64,000 nucleotides of DNA from Xanthomonas sp. DAR 34887 (GCF_041245805.1 NZ_CP162490.1:1651001-1715000); one strand, 5' to 3'; counted from the stretch's first letter, positions 1 through 9,863 are shown. Notes: generated by a model from the letters alone, not told the origin. Program-made: numbers and translations.

Positions 1-477
1 GCGCGGGGTGCCCGCTCGGTGCGATGCGTCGAACGGCGCAATGGATGCCTATGCCACGGTGCGCCGAAGCAGTCGCGCCGTTTACCGCATGCCGCAACCG
101 ATTTTGCGTATGCCGATGTAGGACGTCGACGCGCATGCATGCCGCGCGGCCACGCATCGCTCCAGCGATCGCCACCATGCGGACATGGCCCGCATGCAGC
201 GATCGGCCGCGGCTGCAACTGTCTACGGGATATCCCGCGTGTCTACGAAATGGCCTTGTGGACGCGTTTGTCGTCGGCGCATGCTGGCTGCGCAGGCGAG
301 CGGCAGTACGCGCGAATGACATGACGCGATTCACGGGAGTCATCGTGCCTGCGATGGGGGAACCGATCTGGATTTTTTCAGCGCTTGCCGGTCCGGCATC
401 GTGAGCTGCCGCATGGCCGCGCGCCGTCATGGGAAGGGGCGTTTTCAGCTGTCTTTCGAGTGCCGAAGGAGAATGCG
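1..477. other. gene-free leader upstream of the quinoprotein module
   Basis: I see no convincing gene here. The short overlapping frames at 19-404 are rich in Arg, Cys and His with no recognisable domain, as expected of random frames in GC-rich DNA. The segment presumably carries the promoter of the downstream three-gene module, but I cannot point to a clear -35/-10 pair. A run of six T lies at about 374-379 after only a weak small hairpin, so I do not call a terminator. Confidence 0.5.
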
Positions 478-1920
478 ATGAAGCGTGCGATAGGGTTCGC
501 GGCGTTTGTCTGTGTCTTGGTCGCGGCGTGTTCGGCCGTGAATCCCGGTCCCGGTCCGGGTCCGCTTGCGCAACAGGGCAGTGGTGGCGTGGTGCCGCCA
601 AAGCCGGGACCTGCCGCCGGCACCTGCGTGCCGCCCGGATCGCCGAATTCGAACTGGTTTCCGCACGCGAACACGCCGGCGCCGGATTCGACCGATTTCG
701 GCACCGACAGTACCAATTGCGACTTCCACATCTGGTCGTGGAACGCGTTCCTGTGGTTGACCCAGGACGTGGGCGGGCAGCCGCGTTTCCTGAGCATGAG
801 CACCGATGGCATCGGCGGTGTCGCCGACGGTGTGCTCGATCCGTTGATCGGCCGCTCGCAGCAGGCGCGCACCGTGGAACTGATCGATCAGGCGGGGCCA
901 GACGGCGTGCTGGTGGACCGCAACGGACGCGCGGTCTATTACTCGATCCACTCCAACGACGTGTTCGGCCAGTTCATCGCCAGCAATGGCCTGCAGGATC
1001 CGAAGAAGCTGCGTGCCTTCAATCCCGACGCGGCCTTTCCGGTGGGCAGCATGACCCTGAAGGCGGCGTGGAAGGTGGTGCAGCCGGGCGAGGATGTCTC
1101 GACGTTCTATACGCGCCAGGCGCAGATCGCCAAGCTGGGCACGCGCAAGGGCAAGATCGTGGCCACTGCCGATACCGAGACCGTGACCGTGGCGTTGGTC
1201 GGTTTCCACATTGGCGGCACGGTCCAGGGGCATCCGGAAATGATCTGGGCCACCTTCGAGCACCAGGACAACGCGCCGGACCTGCCGCAACCGATGGAGA
1301 AGATGCAGCCGAACGACATCGTCTCCGCCAAGGACTGGACGTTCTACCAGGCCGATACCCCGATGAAGCAATGCAATCTCAACGCGGCCGGCTCCGGTGC
1401 GCTGAGCTTGAACGCGCAGACGCAAACGCTGAGCCCGGTCACCCAGGTGTGCCGCATGGTGCCCTTCGGCGGACAGAAGCCGTGCCCCACCGGACAGGAC
1501 TGCAACATCGACAACATCAAGTCGATGAACGCCTCGGTCGATGGCCAGTTGAACGATGTGTGGAAGAACTACTTCGAGGTCGGCGCGATCTGGTTCAACC
1601 AGCTGGACGCGCTGCAGCCCAATTGCACCTTCCAGCCCGGCTCGGCGCTGGAGTGCGTGCCGACGGGAAAAACCTCGCCGCTGCTCACCGGTTCGGTGCG
1701 CCTGTCCAATTCCACCATCGAGACCTTCACCCAGGTGCAGAGCACGCAGGACAACTGCTTCGCCTGCCACAACACCACCCAGGTGATTTCGCCCGATCCG
1801 CGCGCGCAGTCGTTGCCAGGGCTGAACGTCAATCTCAGCCACGTGGTGATCAACGACTACTTCCAGGCGCAGCTGCCGCAGAAGGCGCCGCCGGCGCCAC
1901 GGCCGGCCTCGCCGCGCTGA
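478..1920 (+). CDS. lipoprotein with a single c-type haem motif, partner of LodA/LodB
   Basis: This 480-residue exported protein begins with a lipoprotein signal (hydrophobic residues 5-15, lipobox VAAC with Cys18). The ATG at 478 is preceded by a good AAGGAGA site; the frame is open further upstream to 385 but lacks a signal there. Near the C terminus C427-F-A-C-H431 is a canonical CxxCH haem-c attachment motif. Between them I recognise no domain. The gene sits 36 nt ahead of the LodA-type gene and so is probably co-transcribed with it. By inference it could accept electrons from the quinone cofactor enzyme or act in its periplasmic maturation. An axial ligand other than the motif His cannot be assigned from sequence alone. 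Confidence 0.7.
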   Translation: MKRAIGFAAFVCVLVAACSAVNPGPGPGPLAQQGSGGVVPPKPGPAAGTCVPPGSPNSNWFPHANTPAPDSTDFGTDSTNCDFHIWSWNAFLWLTQDVGGQPRFLSMSTDGIGGVADGVLDPLIGRSQQARTVELIDQAGPDGVLVDRNGRAVYYSIHSNDVFGQFIASNGLQDPKKLRAFNPDAAFPVGSMTLKAAWKVVQPGEDVSTFYTRQAQIAKLGTRKGKIVATADTETVTVALVGFHIGGTVQGHPEMIWATFEHQDNAPDLPQPMEKMQPNDIVSAKDWTFYQADTPMKQCNLNAAGSGALSLNAQTQTLSPVTQVCRMVPFGGQKPCPTGQDCNIDNIKSMNASVDGQLNDVWKNYFEVGAIWFNQLDALQPNCTFQPGSALECVPTGKTSPLLTGSVRLSNSTIETFTQVQSTQDNCFACHNTTQVISPDPRAQSLPGLNVNLSHVVINDYFQAQLPQKAPPAPRPASPR

Positions 1921-1956
1921 CGCGCGCCCTCTCTTCCGGATCAGGAGCAAATCATC

Positions 1957-4065
1957 ATGTCCAGCAACGTGTTTCGCGTGCATCCGGCGATCGGCATCGG
2001 CCGCGTCGGCGATAGCCAGGACTTCTATCTGGCGCCGGTGACCGCGGCCGGCGCGCGCGGCGCCGACGGCCTGATGGGCGGGTTGCCGGTGCAGCCGGGT
2101 ACCGAGTCCACGCCGATCACCGCCGAGCAGTTCCGCGACGCCGACGGCAACGTCAAGCGCCAGGCCGCGCGTTTCCACATCTACGCCTATCCCAGCGGCA
2201 GCTCCGGCACCTATCCCAATGGCGGCGGTACGCGCGTGGACGTGGGCAGCACGATCGACGGCAAGACGGTGAAGGACATCGTCTGGACCGTGCATGTGGC
2301 CAACAAGAAACTCAACAACTATTCGACGGTGAGCGAGGGCGGCCAGTTCCGCGGCATCGGCGCGTACGAGGCGCCGGGCCTGCTGGAACTGCGCAATCCC
2401 AGCTACACCAGTTCGGGCGACCCGAACGACCCCGTCCGCCTGCAGCAGCTGGTCATCGATCCCGGTCCGCGCGCGCTCAGCGTCGCGGCCGGCAGCGCGG
2501 CGCCGGTCGGTTTCGATGCGGTGACCACCGCCAGCTACGCCGATGCCGCCGGCGCGATCCAGCAGGTGCCGGACTATCCGGTCAGCTTTCCGTCCATGTT
2601 CCATTTGCTGCACGAACCGCTGGGCGCGCTCGATTCGCTGGGCGACATGCGCGTGGAAGCCAATGGCGCGCTGATCGTGGCCGGCGGCTTCGCGCGGACT
2701 TCGGCGGTCAAACAGGCCGACGGCAGCTATCCGCCGTTGACGGACCCGACCGAGAACGGCCTGTGGTACGACGATGCCGCCGACGGCCCGGTCAATGCGG
2801 TGCTGCTCTTCAGCGACGGCAGCAGCGCCAGCGTGCAGGGTGCGTGGTACGTCACCGGCGATCCGGGCTACGCGCCGCAAACGCGCAATGTGGTCTCCAC
2901 CTGGGACGACGTCTACGACGTGTGGGTGCGCGAACTGGGGCTGGTGCCGTCGCTGTACGCCAACAATGCCTTCGTTGGCACCTACCAGCCGTCCTTCAGC
3001 GACGACATCCAGCCGATCTTCCACGCGGCCATGCTGCAACGCTGGAACACCAATCTGCCGTCGGGCGCGATCAGGGGCCACGACATGATCGGGCAGATCC
3101 AGCCGACCGACGATCCGACCGCGAAGATTCCCAATCTGAAGACCCTGATCCGCGATCCGGCGTCCGCCGCCGACACCCAGACCGGCTCGCCGATGATGCC
3201 GCTCTCGCTCGGCGATGCGCAGAAGAGCTTCCTCAGCGTCAGTGCGACCCAGTACTTCCTGCTCAACCAGTGGCATGGCAACAACTACGTGCAAGGTGGT
3301 GCCACCGCGCTGGGACCAGGCGAACTGCTGGACAAGGTCACGCTGCAGAACTGCCTGGGCGGCCGTTACAGCCCGGGCATCGAGGTGTCGTTCCCGATCC
3401 GAGACACCAACCTCTATGTGACGCAATGGCAGCAGCAGGATTGCGGCCCGTTCCGCATCAACCAGGCGCCGCTGGATTACGGCACCGCGCAGAAGGGCAA
3501 GGCGTTCCTGAGTTTCGGCTACGTGCCGCTGCAGCCGCATCCGGTGGAGCCGGGCGATCTGTCCAAGTTCATGTCGGTGCCCTGGCATACCGACTACAAC
3601 TCCTGCGCCACGCATCTGCCCGATCCCAACCCGGGGGCGGCCAGCACCAATCCGAACATCACCGCGAACAACACCCTGTTCTGGTCGTGGCCGGCCGAGC
3701 GGCCGTTCGCGGTCTATCCGGTGGCGTTGTGCCAGGTCGATCCGGACGACGACACGTGGTATCCCGGCCCGCAGGTGTACTCGGTGCGCGGCACCGGCAC
3801 CGACACCGACTATCCGGCGCAGGTCGGACGCTTCCAGAAGTACGAGGATTTCGTCGCCAACTGGGCCAAGGTGGGCTTCGTCGTCAGCGGGTCGCAGATC
3901 GCGCAGGCGGCGGGACAGCCGCCGTATCCGGGGGACATGTTCCTGGAAGTCGCCAGCCGGTTCGATGTCGGCCAGGAGTTCGTCGCGCCCTGGCCGATGG
4001 CCAACATTCCGGTCTATCCGCCGCCGTCGGCAACGTCGCGCGACGCTGCCGATGGCCTCGGCTGA
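1957..4065 (+). CDS. LodA/GoxA-family cysteine tryptophylquinone oxidase
   Basis: A 702-residue protein opening with HPAIGIGRVGDS, the hallmark N terminus of LodA/GoxA proteins (L-lysine epsilon-oxidase, glycine oxidase). These enzymes oxidatively deaminate amino acids and release H2O2 and ammonia. The cofactor CTQ is built from a Cys and a Trp of the protein. Here Cys466 in the NCLGGRYSPGIE segment is the likely Cys, and Trp543 in PWHTDY is the best Trp candidate; that assignment is inference from motif shape. Length matches the family. No signal peptide is seen, which is also true of LodA itself. A start at 1957 is supported by the upstream AGGAGC. The amino-acid substrate cannot be predicted. 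Confidence 0.88.
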   Translation: MSSNVFRVHPAIGIGRVGDSQDFYLAPVTAAGARGADGLMGGLPVQPGTESTPITAEQFRDADGNVKRQAARFHIYAYPSGSSGTYPNGGGTRVDVGSTIDGKTVKDIVWTVHVANKKLNNYSTVSEGGQFRGIGAYEAPGLLELRNPSYTSSGDPNDPVRLQQLVIDPGPRALSVAAGSAAPVGFDAVTTASYADAAGAIQQVPDYPVSFPSMFHLLHEPLGALDSLGDMRVEANGALIVAGGFARTSAVKQADGSYPPLTDPTENGLWYDDAADGPVNAVLLFSDGSSASVQGAWYVTGDPGYAPQTRNVVSTWDDVYDVWVRELGLVPSLYANNAFVGTYQPSFSDDIQPIFHAAMLQRWNTNLPSGAIRGHDMIGQIQPTDDPTAKIPNLKTLIRDPASAADTQTGSPMMPLSLGDAQKSFLSVSATQYFLLNQWHGNNYVQGGATALGPGELLDKVTLQNCLGGRYSPGIEVSFPIRDTNLYVTQWQQQDCGPFRINQAPLDYGTAQKGKAFLSFGYVPLQPHPVEPGDLSKFMSVPWHTDYNSCATHLPDPNPGAASTNPNITANNTLFWSWPAERPFAVYPVALCQVDPDDDTWYPGPQVYSVRGTGTDTDYPAQVGRFQKYEDFVANWAKVGFVVSGSQIAQAAGQPPYPGDMFLEVASRFDVGQEFVAPWPMANIPVYPPPSATSRDAADGLG

Positions 4066-5194
4066 GCCGATCGGCGCGATGGCCGCGAACGCGCGCCATG
4101 CCGTGGCGATCGTCGGCGGCGGCGCGGCCGGATGCGCGACGGCGCTGGCGCTGGCCGCGCGCGGCATCGAGGATGTCGTCGTGGTCGACATGGGCCGCGC
4201 CGCGGGCTGGCGGCTGGGTGAGGCGCTGGCACCCACCGCCAGCGCGGCGCTGCAGCGGCTGGGCGTGTGGGACGCGTTCCTGGCGCAGCGGCCGCTGGCC
4301 TCGGCCGGCAGTTGCGCCAGCTGGGGCACGCCGGAGCTGGGCTACAACGACTTCATCGTCGCCGGCCAGGGCAAGGGCTGGCACGTGGATCGTGCCGCCT
4401 TCGACGCGATGCTGGCGGCGGCGGTGCCGGCGCAGGGCGGCACGCTGTTGCGCGGACTGCGCCTGGGTGCGGTCGGCCGCGACGCGGACGGCAGCCATGT
4501 GCTGGAACTGCATGGCGAGCAAGGTACGGCGCGGCGCTTGCGCGCCGGCTTTCTGGTGGATGCCAGCGGCATCGCCGCCGCCGCGGTGCGGCGGCTCGGC
4601 GTGGCGCGCAACGAAGTGGATTGCCTGGCCTTCGTCGCCGGCGTGTTCGCGCTGGAGCACGCGCAGGCGATCCCGTCGCAGGCCTTGCTGGAGGCCTGCC
4701 GCGATGGCTGGTGGTACGCGGCCAAATTGCCGGGCGCGCGCATGATGCTGGCCCTTGCGCTGGAGCCGCGGCGGCAGCGGCATTTTCTGGACACGGCGAC
4801 GTGGCTGGCGGCGGCGCAGCAGACGCGGCACGTCGCGCACTGGCTGGCGCGCAGCGGTGCGACCCTGCCCGCGGGCGGCGGCCTGCTCGCCGCGCTGGGC
4901 CCGTCGGCGATCCTCAGCCGCGTGGTCGGGGAGGATTGGCTGGCGGTAGGCGACGCGGCCAGCGCTTACGATCCGTTGACCGCGCACGGCATCGTCAAGG
5001 CGTTGCAGGATGGCGAAGCGGCGGCGCATGCCCTGGCGGTGCAGCTGCAGGGTGCCGGTCCGGCGCCGCTGGCGGCCTATCAGGACGGGGTGTTCGCGCG
5101 TTTTCGCGCCTATCTGGGCGAGCGCGGGGCCTTGTACGCGCGCGAGCGGCGCTGGGCGCAAGCGCCGTTCTGGCAGGCGCGGCTGGCGGCGTGA
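4052..5194 (+). CDS. LodB-like FAD-dependent protein for CTQ maturation
   Basis: A 380-residue flavoprotein of the tryptophan-halogenase/geranylgeranyl-reductase fold. The Rossmann motif is at about residues 20-27 (AIVGGGAAG), and a second FAD contact GDAASAYDP with TAHGI lies about residue 300. LodB proteins act on LodA-type precursors and are needed for CTQ formation. Its position directly after LodA, with the ATG at 4052 overlapping the LodA stop by 14 nt, indicates translational coupling. ATG 4079 is an alternative start that leaves 27 fewer nucleotides. An unrelated monooxygenase role is possible, but the context argues strongly for maturation. Confidence 0.85.
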   Translation: MASAEPIGAMAANARHAVAIVGGGAAGCATALALAARGIEDVVVVDMGRAAGWRLGEALAPTASAALQRLGVWDAFLAQRPLASAGSCASWGTPELGYNDFIVAGQGKGWHVDRAAFDAMLAAAVPAQGGTLLRGLRLGAVGRDADGSHVLELHGEQGTARRLRAGFLVDASGIAAAAVRRLGVARNEVDCLAFVAGVFALEHAQAIPSQALLEACRDGWWYAAKLPGARMMLALALEPRRQRHFLDTATWLAAAQQTRHVAHWLARSGATLPAGGGLLAALGPSAILSRVVGEDWLAVGDAASAYDPLTAHGIVKALQDGEAAAHALAVQLQGAGPAPLAAYQDGVFARFRAYLGERGALYARERRWAQAPFWQARLAA

Positions 5195-5273
5195 TCCGTC
5201 TGCAGCGCGGCGCCGGATTCGCGCCGCGGCGCAACGGATGCGTAGCGCGTGCCGCTGCACGCTGGTGCCTGCG

Positions 5274-6176
5274 TCAGCCGTCGCCTTCGTCGCGGTCCGG
5301 GCACGGCGTCGCGATGCCCAACCGTTGCGCCAGGCGCCGCGCATCGAACGGCGCATGCACCTTCATGTCGTTGTCGAAGTAGCAATACACGTCGCGGCGG
5401 GCGCGCCGCGCAGCGGCCGGGCCTGCGCGTTGCGGCGCCGCCGGCTCGCCGCCGCGGTGCCAGGCGTCGATCCGTTCGGCCCAGGCATCCAGCGCCTGGT
5501 CGCTGTAGCCGCTGGCATACAGCTGCGCGTCGCCATGCAGGCGCAGGTACAGGAAATCGGCGGTCACGTCCTCCAGGTACGGCCATTTGCCGGCGGTGTC
5601 GGCCTGCACCAGGGCGACACGATGCTTGCGCAGCAGCGCGATCGCCGCCGGCGTGGCGAAGCTGGGGTGGCGCACTTCCAGCGCATGGCGCAGGCGCCGG
5701 TTGCGGTCGATCTTCAGCAGGCTGCGCTCGCGCATGCGGGCGGCATCGCGCTTGCCGGCCAGGGCCAGCGCCGCTTCGTGACTGCGCGGCAGCAGCGCCA
5801 GGAAGTCGTCCAGCAAGGCGGAGTCGAAGGCCAGCGACGGCGGCAGCTGCCACAGCAACGGTCCCAGCTTCGGCCCCAACCCGAGCAGGCCGGAGGCGAA
5901 GAAGTTGGCCAGCGGCTGCTCGCAATCGCGCAGCCGTTTCAGGTGCGTCACGAAACGCGGGCCCTTGACCGCGAACACGAAGTCGCGCGGCGTCGCATCG
6001 CGCCAGGCGGCATAGCTCTTCGGCGTCTGCAGCGAGTAGAACGAGCCGTTGAGTTCGACCGAGCGGAAGCAGCGCGAGGCGTATTCCAGTTCGCGCCGCT
6101 GCACCAGCTCGGGCGGATAGAACACGCCGCGCCATCGGGGGTAACGCCAGCCGGAGATGCCGATGCGCAGGCTCAT
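5274..6176 (-). CDS. DUF72 family protein (YecE-like)
   Basis: A 300-residue cytoplasmic protein starting MSLRIGISGWRYP, the typical DUF72 N terminus, followed by the conserved SVELNGSFY and FVFAVKGPRF segments of this TIM-barrel family. The biochemical role of the family is not established. An ATG 45 nt upstream (6221) would add a poorly conserved Cys/Arg-rich extension, so I chose 6176. The gene is convergent with lodB and 100 nt downstream of the secreted hypothetical gene. Confidence 0.85.
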   Translation of the reverse strand: MSLRIGISGWRYPRWRGVFYPPELVQRRELEYASRCFRSVELNGSFYSLQTPKSYAAWRDATPRDFVFAVKGPRFVTHLKRLRDCEQPLANFFASGLLGLGPKLGPLLWQLPPSLAFDSALLDDFLALLPRSHEAALALAGKRDAARMRERSLLKIDRNRRLRHALEVRHPSFATPAAIALLRKHRVALVQADTAGKWPYLEDVTADFLYLRLHGDAQLYASGYSDQALDAWAERIDAWHRGGEPAAPQRAGPAAARRARRDVYCYFDNDMKVHAPFDARRLAQRLGIATPCPDRDEGDG

Positions 6177-6276
6177 GCGCCGACCATGCCGATGGCAGCG
6201 TTCAAGCGCCGTGCATGCCATGGCAAGACCGCGTCGACCGTGGCCGGCGCAGCGCAGGCGGATCAGCTGGCGCTGC

Positions 6277-7518
6277 TCACTCCTGAGCCGGCGGAGCCGC
6301 GATCACCGCGACGCCGGCGCGCTCGCGCCTGGACCGCAACGGCAAGACCACCGCCTGCTGGCCGGGCGCGGCGTACAGCCACAGCGCGCAGCAGGCGGCG
6401 TAGGAGGTAAGGTAGCTGCTGCGAAAGGCGACGATGCTGGCGCTGTAGCAGTCCGGCCCGTGCCGCAGGCGCAGGTCGGCGACGTAGTCGAAGGTGTAGT
6501 GGCCGGCATCGCGCCACGGCCATTGCGCGCGTTCGTCGGGGTCGCCGATGCCGGCCGGCACCGGGCAGCGCGCGTCCGGGTCCGGACTGCGTTGCCGGCC
6601 TTGCGCATCGAACCCGAGGCGCTGCAACTCCCGGTCCGCAACCGCGCGCAGCTGCGGGTGCTGCGCCAGCCAGCGCGCCGCGTCCTGATCCTCGGGCGTG
6701 GCCTGCGCAGGACCTGGCGAAGGCGCCAGCGTGTGCCGGTAGCGGTAGCGCACCTGCAGTACGCGCGGGCTGCTGCGTTCCTCGGACAGCGGCGACAACG
6801 GCCGCGACAGGGTCAGCGTGTCCTGGAAGTAGTCGCCATCGCGATAGGCCGCGTAGCTGCGGCCGTCGAGGCGCAGCCAGTACAGGGCCTGGTCGCCGCC
6901 GCGCCCGTTGATGCTGAAGACAGCCGCCGCCGGCTCCGCTTCGGATGCGGCGTTGGGCGGGGCGAGGAAGCCGTGCGCGGCGTCGCGGCGCAGCACCGCG
7001 ATCTCGGTGTACAGGCCGGTGCCGCCGACGTAGGCCGTGTCCAGCAGGTCGCGTTGCCCGTCTTCGTCCAGGTCGAGCAAGGTGTAGTGGTGGTTGCCGT
7101 TTTCGGAGACGTCGTTCTGCACGACGCTCGCGGCACCCAGGTAGGTGCGCAGCGCCTGCCACTCGGCGGCGGTGACGCCGGCCGGTTGCGTGGGCGGCGC
7201 CGCCGCGTTGCCATCCGCGCCCGCCGTGGCGATGTCGAAGCTCAGGCCGGTGGTGTCCGCGTGGCGCTGCAGCACCGTGTCGATCGGAGTGGGGTCGGTG
7301 GGCGGTTCGGCCTCGATCTCGCGGCGCAGGCGTTCCAATACCTGGGGCAGCGTCGCCGTGCCGGCATCGGCCGCAGTCGCTTGTGCCGCGTTGAAGGCGG
7401 CCAGCGCGAGCAGTGCCGCGGCTGCCCACGCTGTCGGCCGCGGCCGCAGCGTCCGCTGCGCTGCGGCGTCGGCGCAGTGCGCAAGCGCCGCAGCGCGGTT
7501 CACGCGCCGCGCATCCAT
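6277..7518 (-). CDS. secreted hypothetical protein with a DxDxDG-type loop
   Basis: A 413-residue protein that I do not recognise. The N terminus carries an Ala/Leu-rich signal segment (about residues 29-48, ending ATAADA), so export is likely. In the middle LLDLDEDGQRDLLDTAYVGG resembles FG-GAP/dockerin-type calcium loops that introduce a beta strand. The C-terminal half has tyrosine-rich beta-like stretches. The gene overlaps the end of tag; ATG 7518 and GTG 7503 (a GTGA overlap with the tag stop) are both plausible starts. It is downstream of DUF4153 and tag and probably in the same transcript. Confidence 0.6.
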   Translation of the reverse strand: MDARRVNRAAALAHCADAAAQRTLRPRPTAWAAAALLALAAFNAAQATAADAGTATLPQVLERLRREIEAEPPTDPTPIDTVLQRHADTTGLSFDIATAGADGNAAAPPTQPAGVTAAEWQALRTYLGAASVVQNDVSENGNHHYTLLDLDEDGQRDLLDTAYVGGTGLYTEIAVLRRDAAHGFLAPPNAASEAEPAAAVFSINGRGGDQALYWLRLDGRSYAAYRDGDYFQDTLTLSRPLSPLSEERSSPRVLQVRYRYRHTLAPSPGPAQATPEDQDAARWLAQHPQLRAVADRELQRLGFDAQGRQRSPDPDARCPVPAGIGDPDERAQWPWRDAGHYTFDYVADLRLRHGPDCYSASIVAFRSSYLTSYAACCALWLYAAPGQQAVVLPLRSRRERAGVAVIAAPPAQE

Positions 7519-8039
7519 GGCGGGTCGAGCCGCGCGATGCGCGCGAACGCCGGGCAGTGTTCTTGGTGCGCGCCGCGCAGGTAGCCCAGGCTCATCAGGA
7601 ACTCGCCGGTGATCTCGCCGCCGGTGAAGCGGAAGGTGCGCTTGAACAGCTTGATCCACTCGGCCTTGTCGCGCGAATGGTGCGCATCCAGCCAGGCGGC
7701 GAAACCGCCATGCGAGGCGCGCATCCGCTGGATCACCTGCGCGTTGTGGATCGCGGCCTGCACCTTGAGCCGGTTGCGGACGATGCCGGGGTCGGCGAGC
7801 AGGCGCAGTACGTCGGCCTCGCCGAATGCGGCGACCTTGTCCACGTCGAACCCGGCGTAGGCGGCGCGGAACCCGGCGCGCTTCTTCAGCATCAGCTCCC
7901 AGCTCAGCCCGGCCTGGTTGATCTCCAGCACCAGCCGCTCGAACAGATCGGTTTCGGCGCGCTGCGGAACGCCGTATTCGTCGTCGTGGTAGGGGCCGTG
8001 CAGTGCGTGGCCGGGGGCGATGTCGCAATAGCTGGTCAT
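7500..8039 (-). CDS. tag: DNA-3-methyladenine glycosylase I
   Basis: A 179-residue base-excision repair enzyme that removes 3-methyladenine from alkylated DNA. The family features are present: an N-terminal Cys5 and the YHDDEYGVP segment, NQAGLSWELMLKKR in the helix-hairpin-helix core, and HQEHCP near the C terminus; the Cys/His residues at both ends match the zinc site of E. coli Tag. Length is typical (E. coli 187). Lies 15 nt after DUF4153. Confidence 0.93.
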   Translation of the reverse strand: MTSYCDIAPGHALHGPYHDDEYGVPQRAETDLFERLVLEINQAGLSWELMLKKRAGFRAAYAGFDVDKVAAFGEADVLRLLADPGIVRNRLKVQAAIHNAQVIQRMRASHGGFAAWLDAHHSRDKAEWIKLFKRTFRFTGGEITGEFLMSLGYLRGAHQEHCPAFARIARLDPPWMRGA

Positions 8040-8054
8040 CTCGGTCGGATTCCG

Positions 8055-9863
8055 TCAGTCGTGCTGGTCGTTGTCTTCGGGGGAGATTTCCGCGCGCTGC
8101 GCATCCGGCAAGCGCAGGTCCGGCCAACGCCGTGGCACCAGTTCCAGCTTGCCGGCGCGCAACGCGTCGAACGGCGCATCCGCGCGATCGGGCGACCTGG
8201 GCGAGAAATGCACGCGCGCCACGTCCTGCCAGCGGTCCTGGCGGTGCGCATGGATCCGGCACTCCATGCCGAAGGTGTCGGTGTCGTTGCACAGCAACGC
8301 CTCGCCGCTGCCGTCGCCGTCCAGGTCGCGTACCAGCAGCACGCAGCGGTCCTCGCGTTGGCGGCAGTCGCCGTCGTGCACGCTGCCGGCGAGCAGCGCC
8401 TGCCACCAGCCCTCGCCGGGATCGGCGCTGCCGGCGGCGAGCGGGATGTGCTGGCGCAGTTCGGCCGCCGCATCGATCCGGCCCTGCGCGCGTTGCTCGC
8501 CGCTGGCGTCGCCGTCGTCGCCCCAGCGCTGCGTGCGTTGCAGGATGCGTTGCAGCCGGTCGCGCTGCGCCGGTTCCTCGGCGAACCCCGGCGTGTCGCG
8601 CAGCGACTGCGCCGCCTGGTAACCGCGGCGGCCGCTGTCGAAGCGCAGGTAGTACAGGTCCACGTCCGCGGCCGCGGTGCGGCCGTCGGCGAAGCGTTGC
8701 AACTGGCTGCCGACCACGATGCGGTACGGGTCCAGCAACGGCGAAGCGGTGGCCAGCGCCAGCGCGATCACCACCCAGGACATGGCCCGGTTGACCGGCG
8801 CCAGCGGCCGCAGCCAGTGCCCGCCCGGGCGCAGCACCGCCCACGCGTAACCGAACGCGTAACCGCAGGCGACCACCGCCACCAGCACGCCATTGAAGCG
8901 CTCCGCGCTCCAGCCGTATTGGTCGATGCGCAGCCACAGCGCGTACAACGCCAGCAGCGCGTACAGCGACAGGCTCAGCAGGCCGGCATCGATCAGCCGC
9001 CGCAGCCACTGCGGATACGGCGCGGTGGCGGTGCCGTCCTGATACACCGCATTGACGAACAGCACCAGGGCCGCCACCAGCGCGATCAGGATCTTCGCCG
9101 CGGCGCGGGTCTCCCACAGCGGCTGCAGGCCGGTGAACGGCAGGCTCAGCGCGAACAGCACCGCCACGAACGCCAGCAGCGGCAACAGCCCGGTGCAGAT
9201 CGCGAACAGGATCTGCCGCATCACCTGCACCGCGCGCTGCTGCGTGCGGCCGATCAGCACGCCCAGGCCGAACATGATGCCGGTGGCGAGATAGGCGAAG
9301 GCGCTCTGGCGGAACAGCTCACGGAAGAATTCCAGCTTCACCAGCGCGAACAGCGCGCCCCACAGCCACAGCACCAGCCAGCAGACGCCGACGAACAGCC
9401 CGGCCAGGGCCAGGGTCAGCGCGTTCTGCCAGGCGTGTTCGAACAATTCGCGGTACGGCGCCTGCCAGTGGCCATGCTGCAGCCGGCACTGCAGCCACGC
9501 CAGCAGCACGAACATGCCCAGCGCGGTGGCCATGCCGAATGGAACCAGCACAGCGTCGCTGCGCAGGCCGGGCGCGCCGGTGGCACTCCACGCGGCCCAG
9601 CCCGACAGCGCCGCCACCAGCAGCGCCAGGGCGATCGCGTGCTGCCACAGGCGCAATTCGCCAAGGCGCTGCACCGACAGCAGGACCATCGTCGGCACGG
9701 TCAGCACCAAGGCGTACCAGCACACCCGGCCGCCCAGCGCCGCGAACGGCCACCACCCGGCATCGGCGCCGCGCTGGGCCAGGTACAGCAGCGCGCCCTG
9801 CAGCAGCGCCACCAGGACGATGAAGGCACGGGTCTGGCGCGGCAGGTCGGGGGCGGTTTCCAT
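8055..9863 (-). CDS. DUF4153 inner-membrane protein with a C-terminal soluble domain
   Basis: A 602-residue protein with about ten hydrophobic helices in the first 400 residues, in the style of DUF4153 proteins, followed by a soluble, probably periplasmic region from about residue 400. That region contains LVRDLDGDGSGEALLC, an acidic loop similar to those in two other unknown proteins in this window. Function unknown. Start ATG 9863 gives METAPDL; ATG 9875 adds four residues. It is divergent from yqgE and heads the tag operon. Confidence 0.75.
   Translation of the reverse strand: METAPDLPRQTRAFIVLVALLQGALLYLAQRGADAGWWPFAALGGRVCWYALVLTVPTMVLLSVQRLGELRLWQHAIALALLVAALSGWAAWSATGAPGLRSDAVLVPFGMATALGMFVLLAWLQCRLQHGHWQAPYRELFEHAWQNALTLALAGLFVGVCWLVLWLWGALFALVKLEFFRELFRQSAFAYLATGIMFGLGVLIGRTQQRAVQVMRQILFAICTGLLPLLAFVAVLFALSLPFTGLQPLWETRAAAKILIALVAALVLFVNAVYQDGTATAPYPQWLRRLIDAGLLSLSLYALLALYALWLRIDQYGWSAERFNGVLVAVVACGYAFGYAWAVLRPGGHWLRPLAPVNRAMSWVVIALALATASPLLDPYRIVVGSQLQRFADGRTAAADVDLYYLRFDSGRRGYQAAQSLRDTPGFAEEPAQRDRLQRILQRTQRWGDDGDASGEQRAQGRIDAAAELRQHIPLAAGSADPGEGWWQALLAGSVHDGDCRQREDRCVLLVRDLDGDGSGEALLCNDTDTFGMECRIHAHRQDRWQDVARVHFSPRSPDRADAPFDALRAGKLELVPRRWPDLRLPDAQRAEISPEDNDQHD

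Noticed and set aside
445..4329. 1294-residue minus-strand open frame opposite the LodA module
   Set aside because: It mirrors the codon pattern of the plus-strand genes, is Arg/His/Ala-rich without domains, and the plus strand has clear families and ribosome sites.
6277..9117. Single long minus frame joining the secreted protein with the tag and DUF4153 region
   Set aside because: Only its last third (from 7518) is a plausible protein; the rest is the shadow of tag and DUF4153 in another frame.
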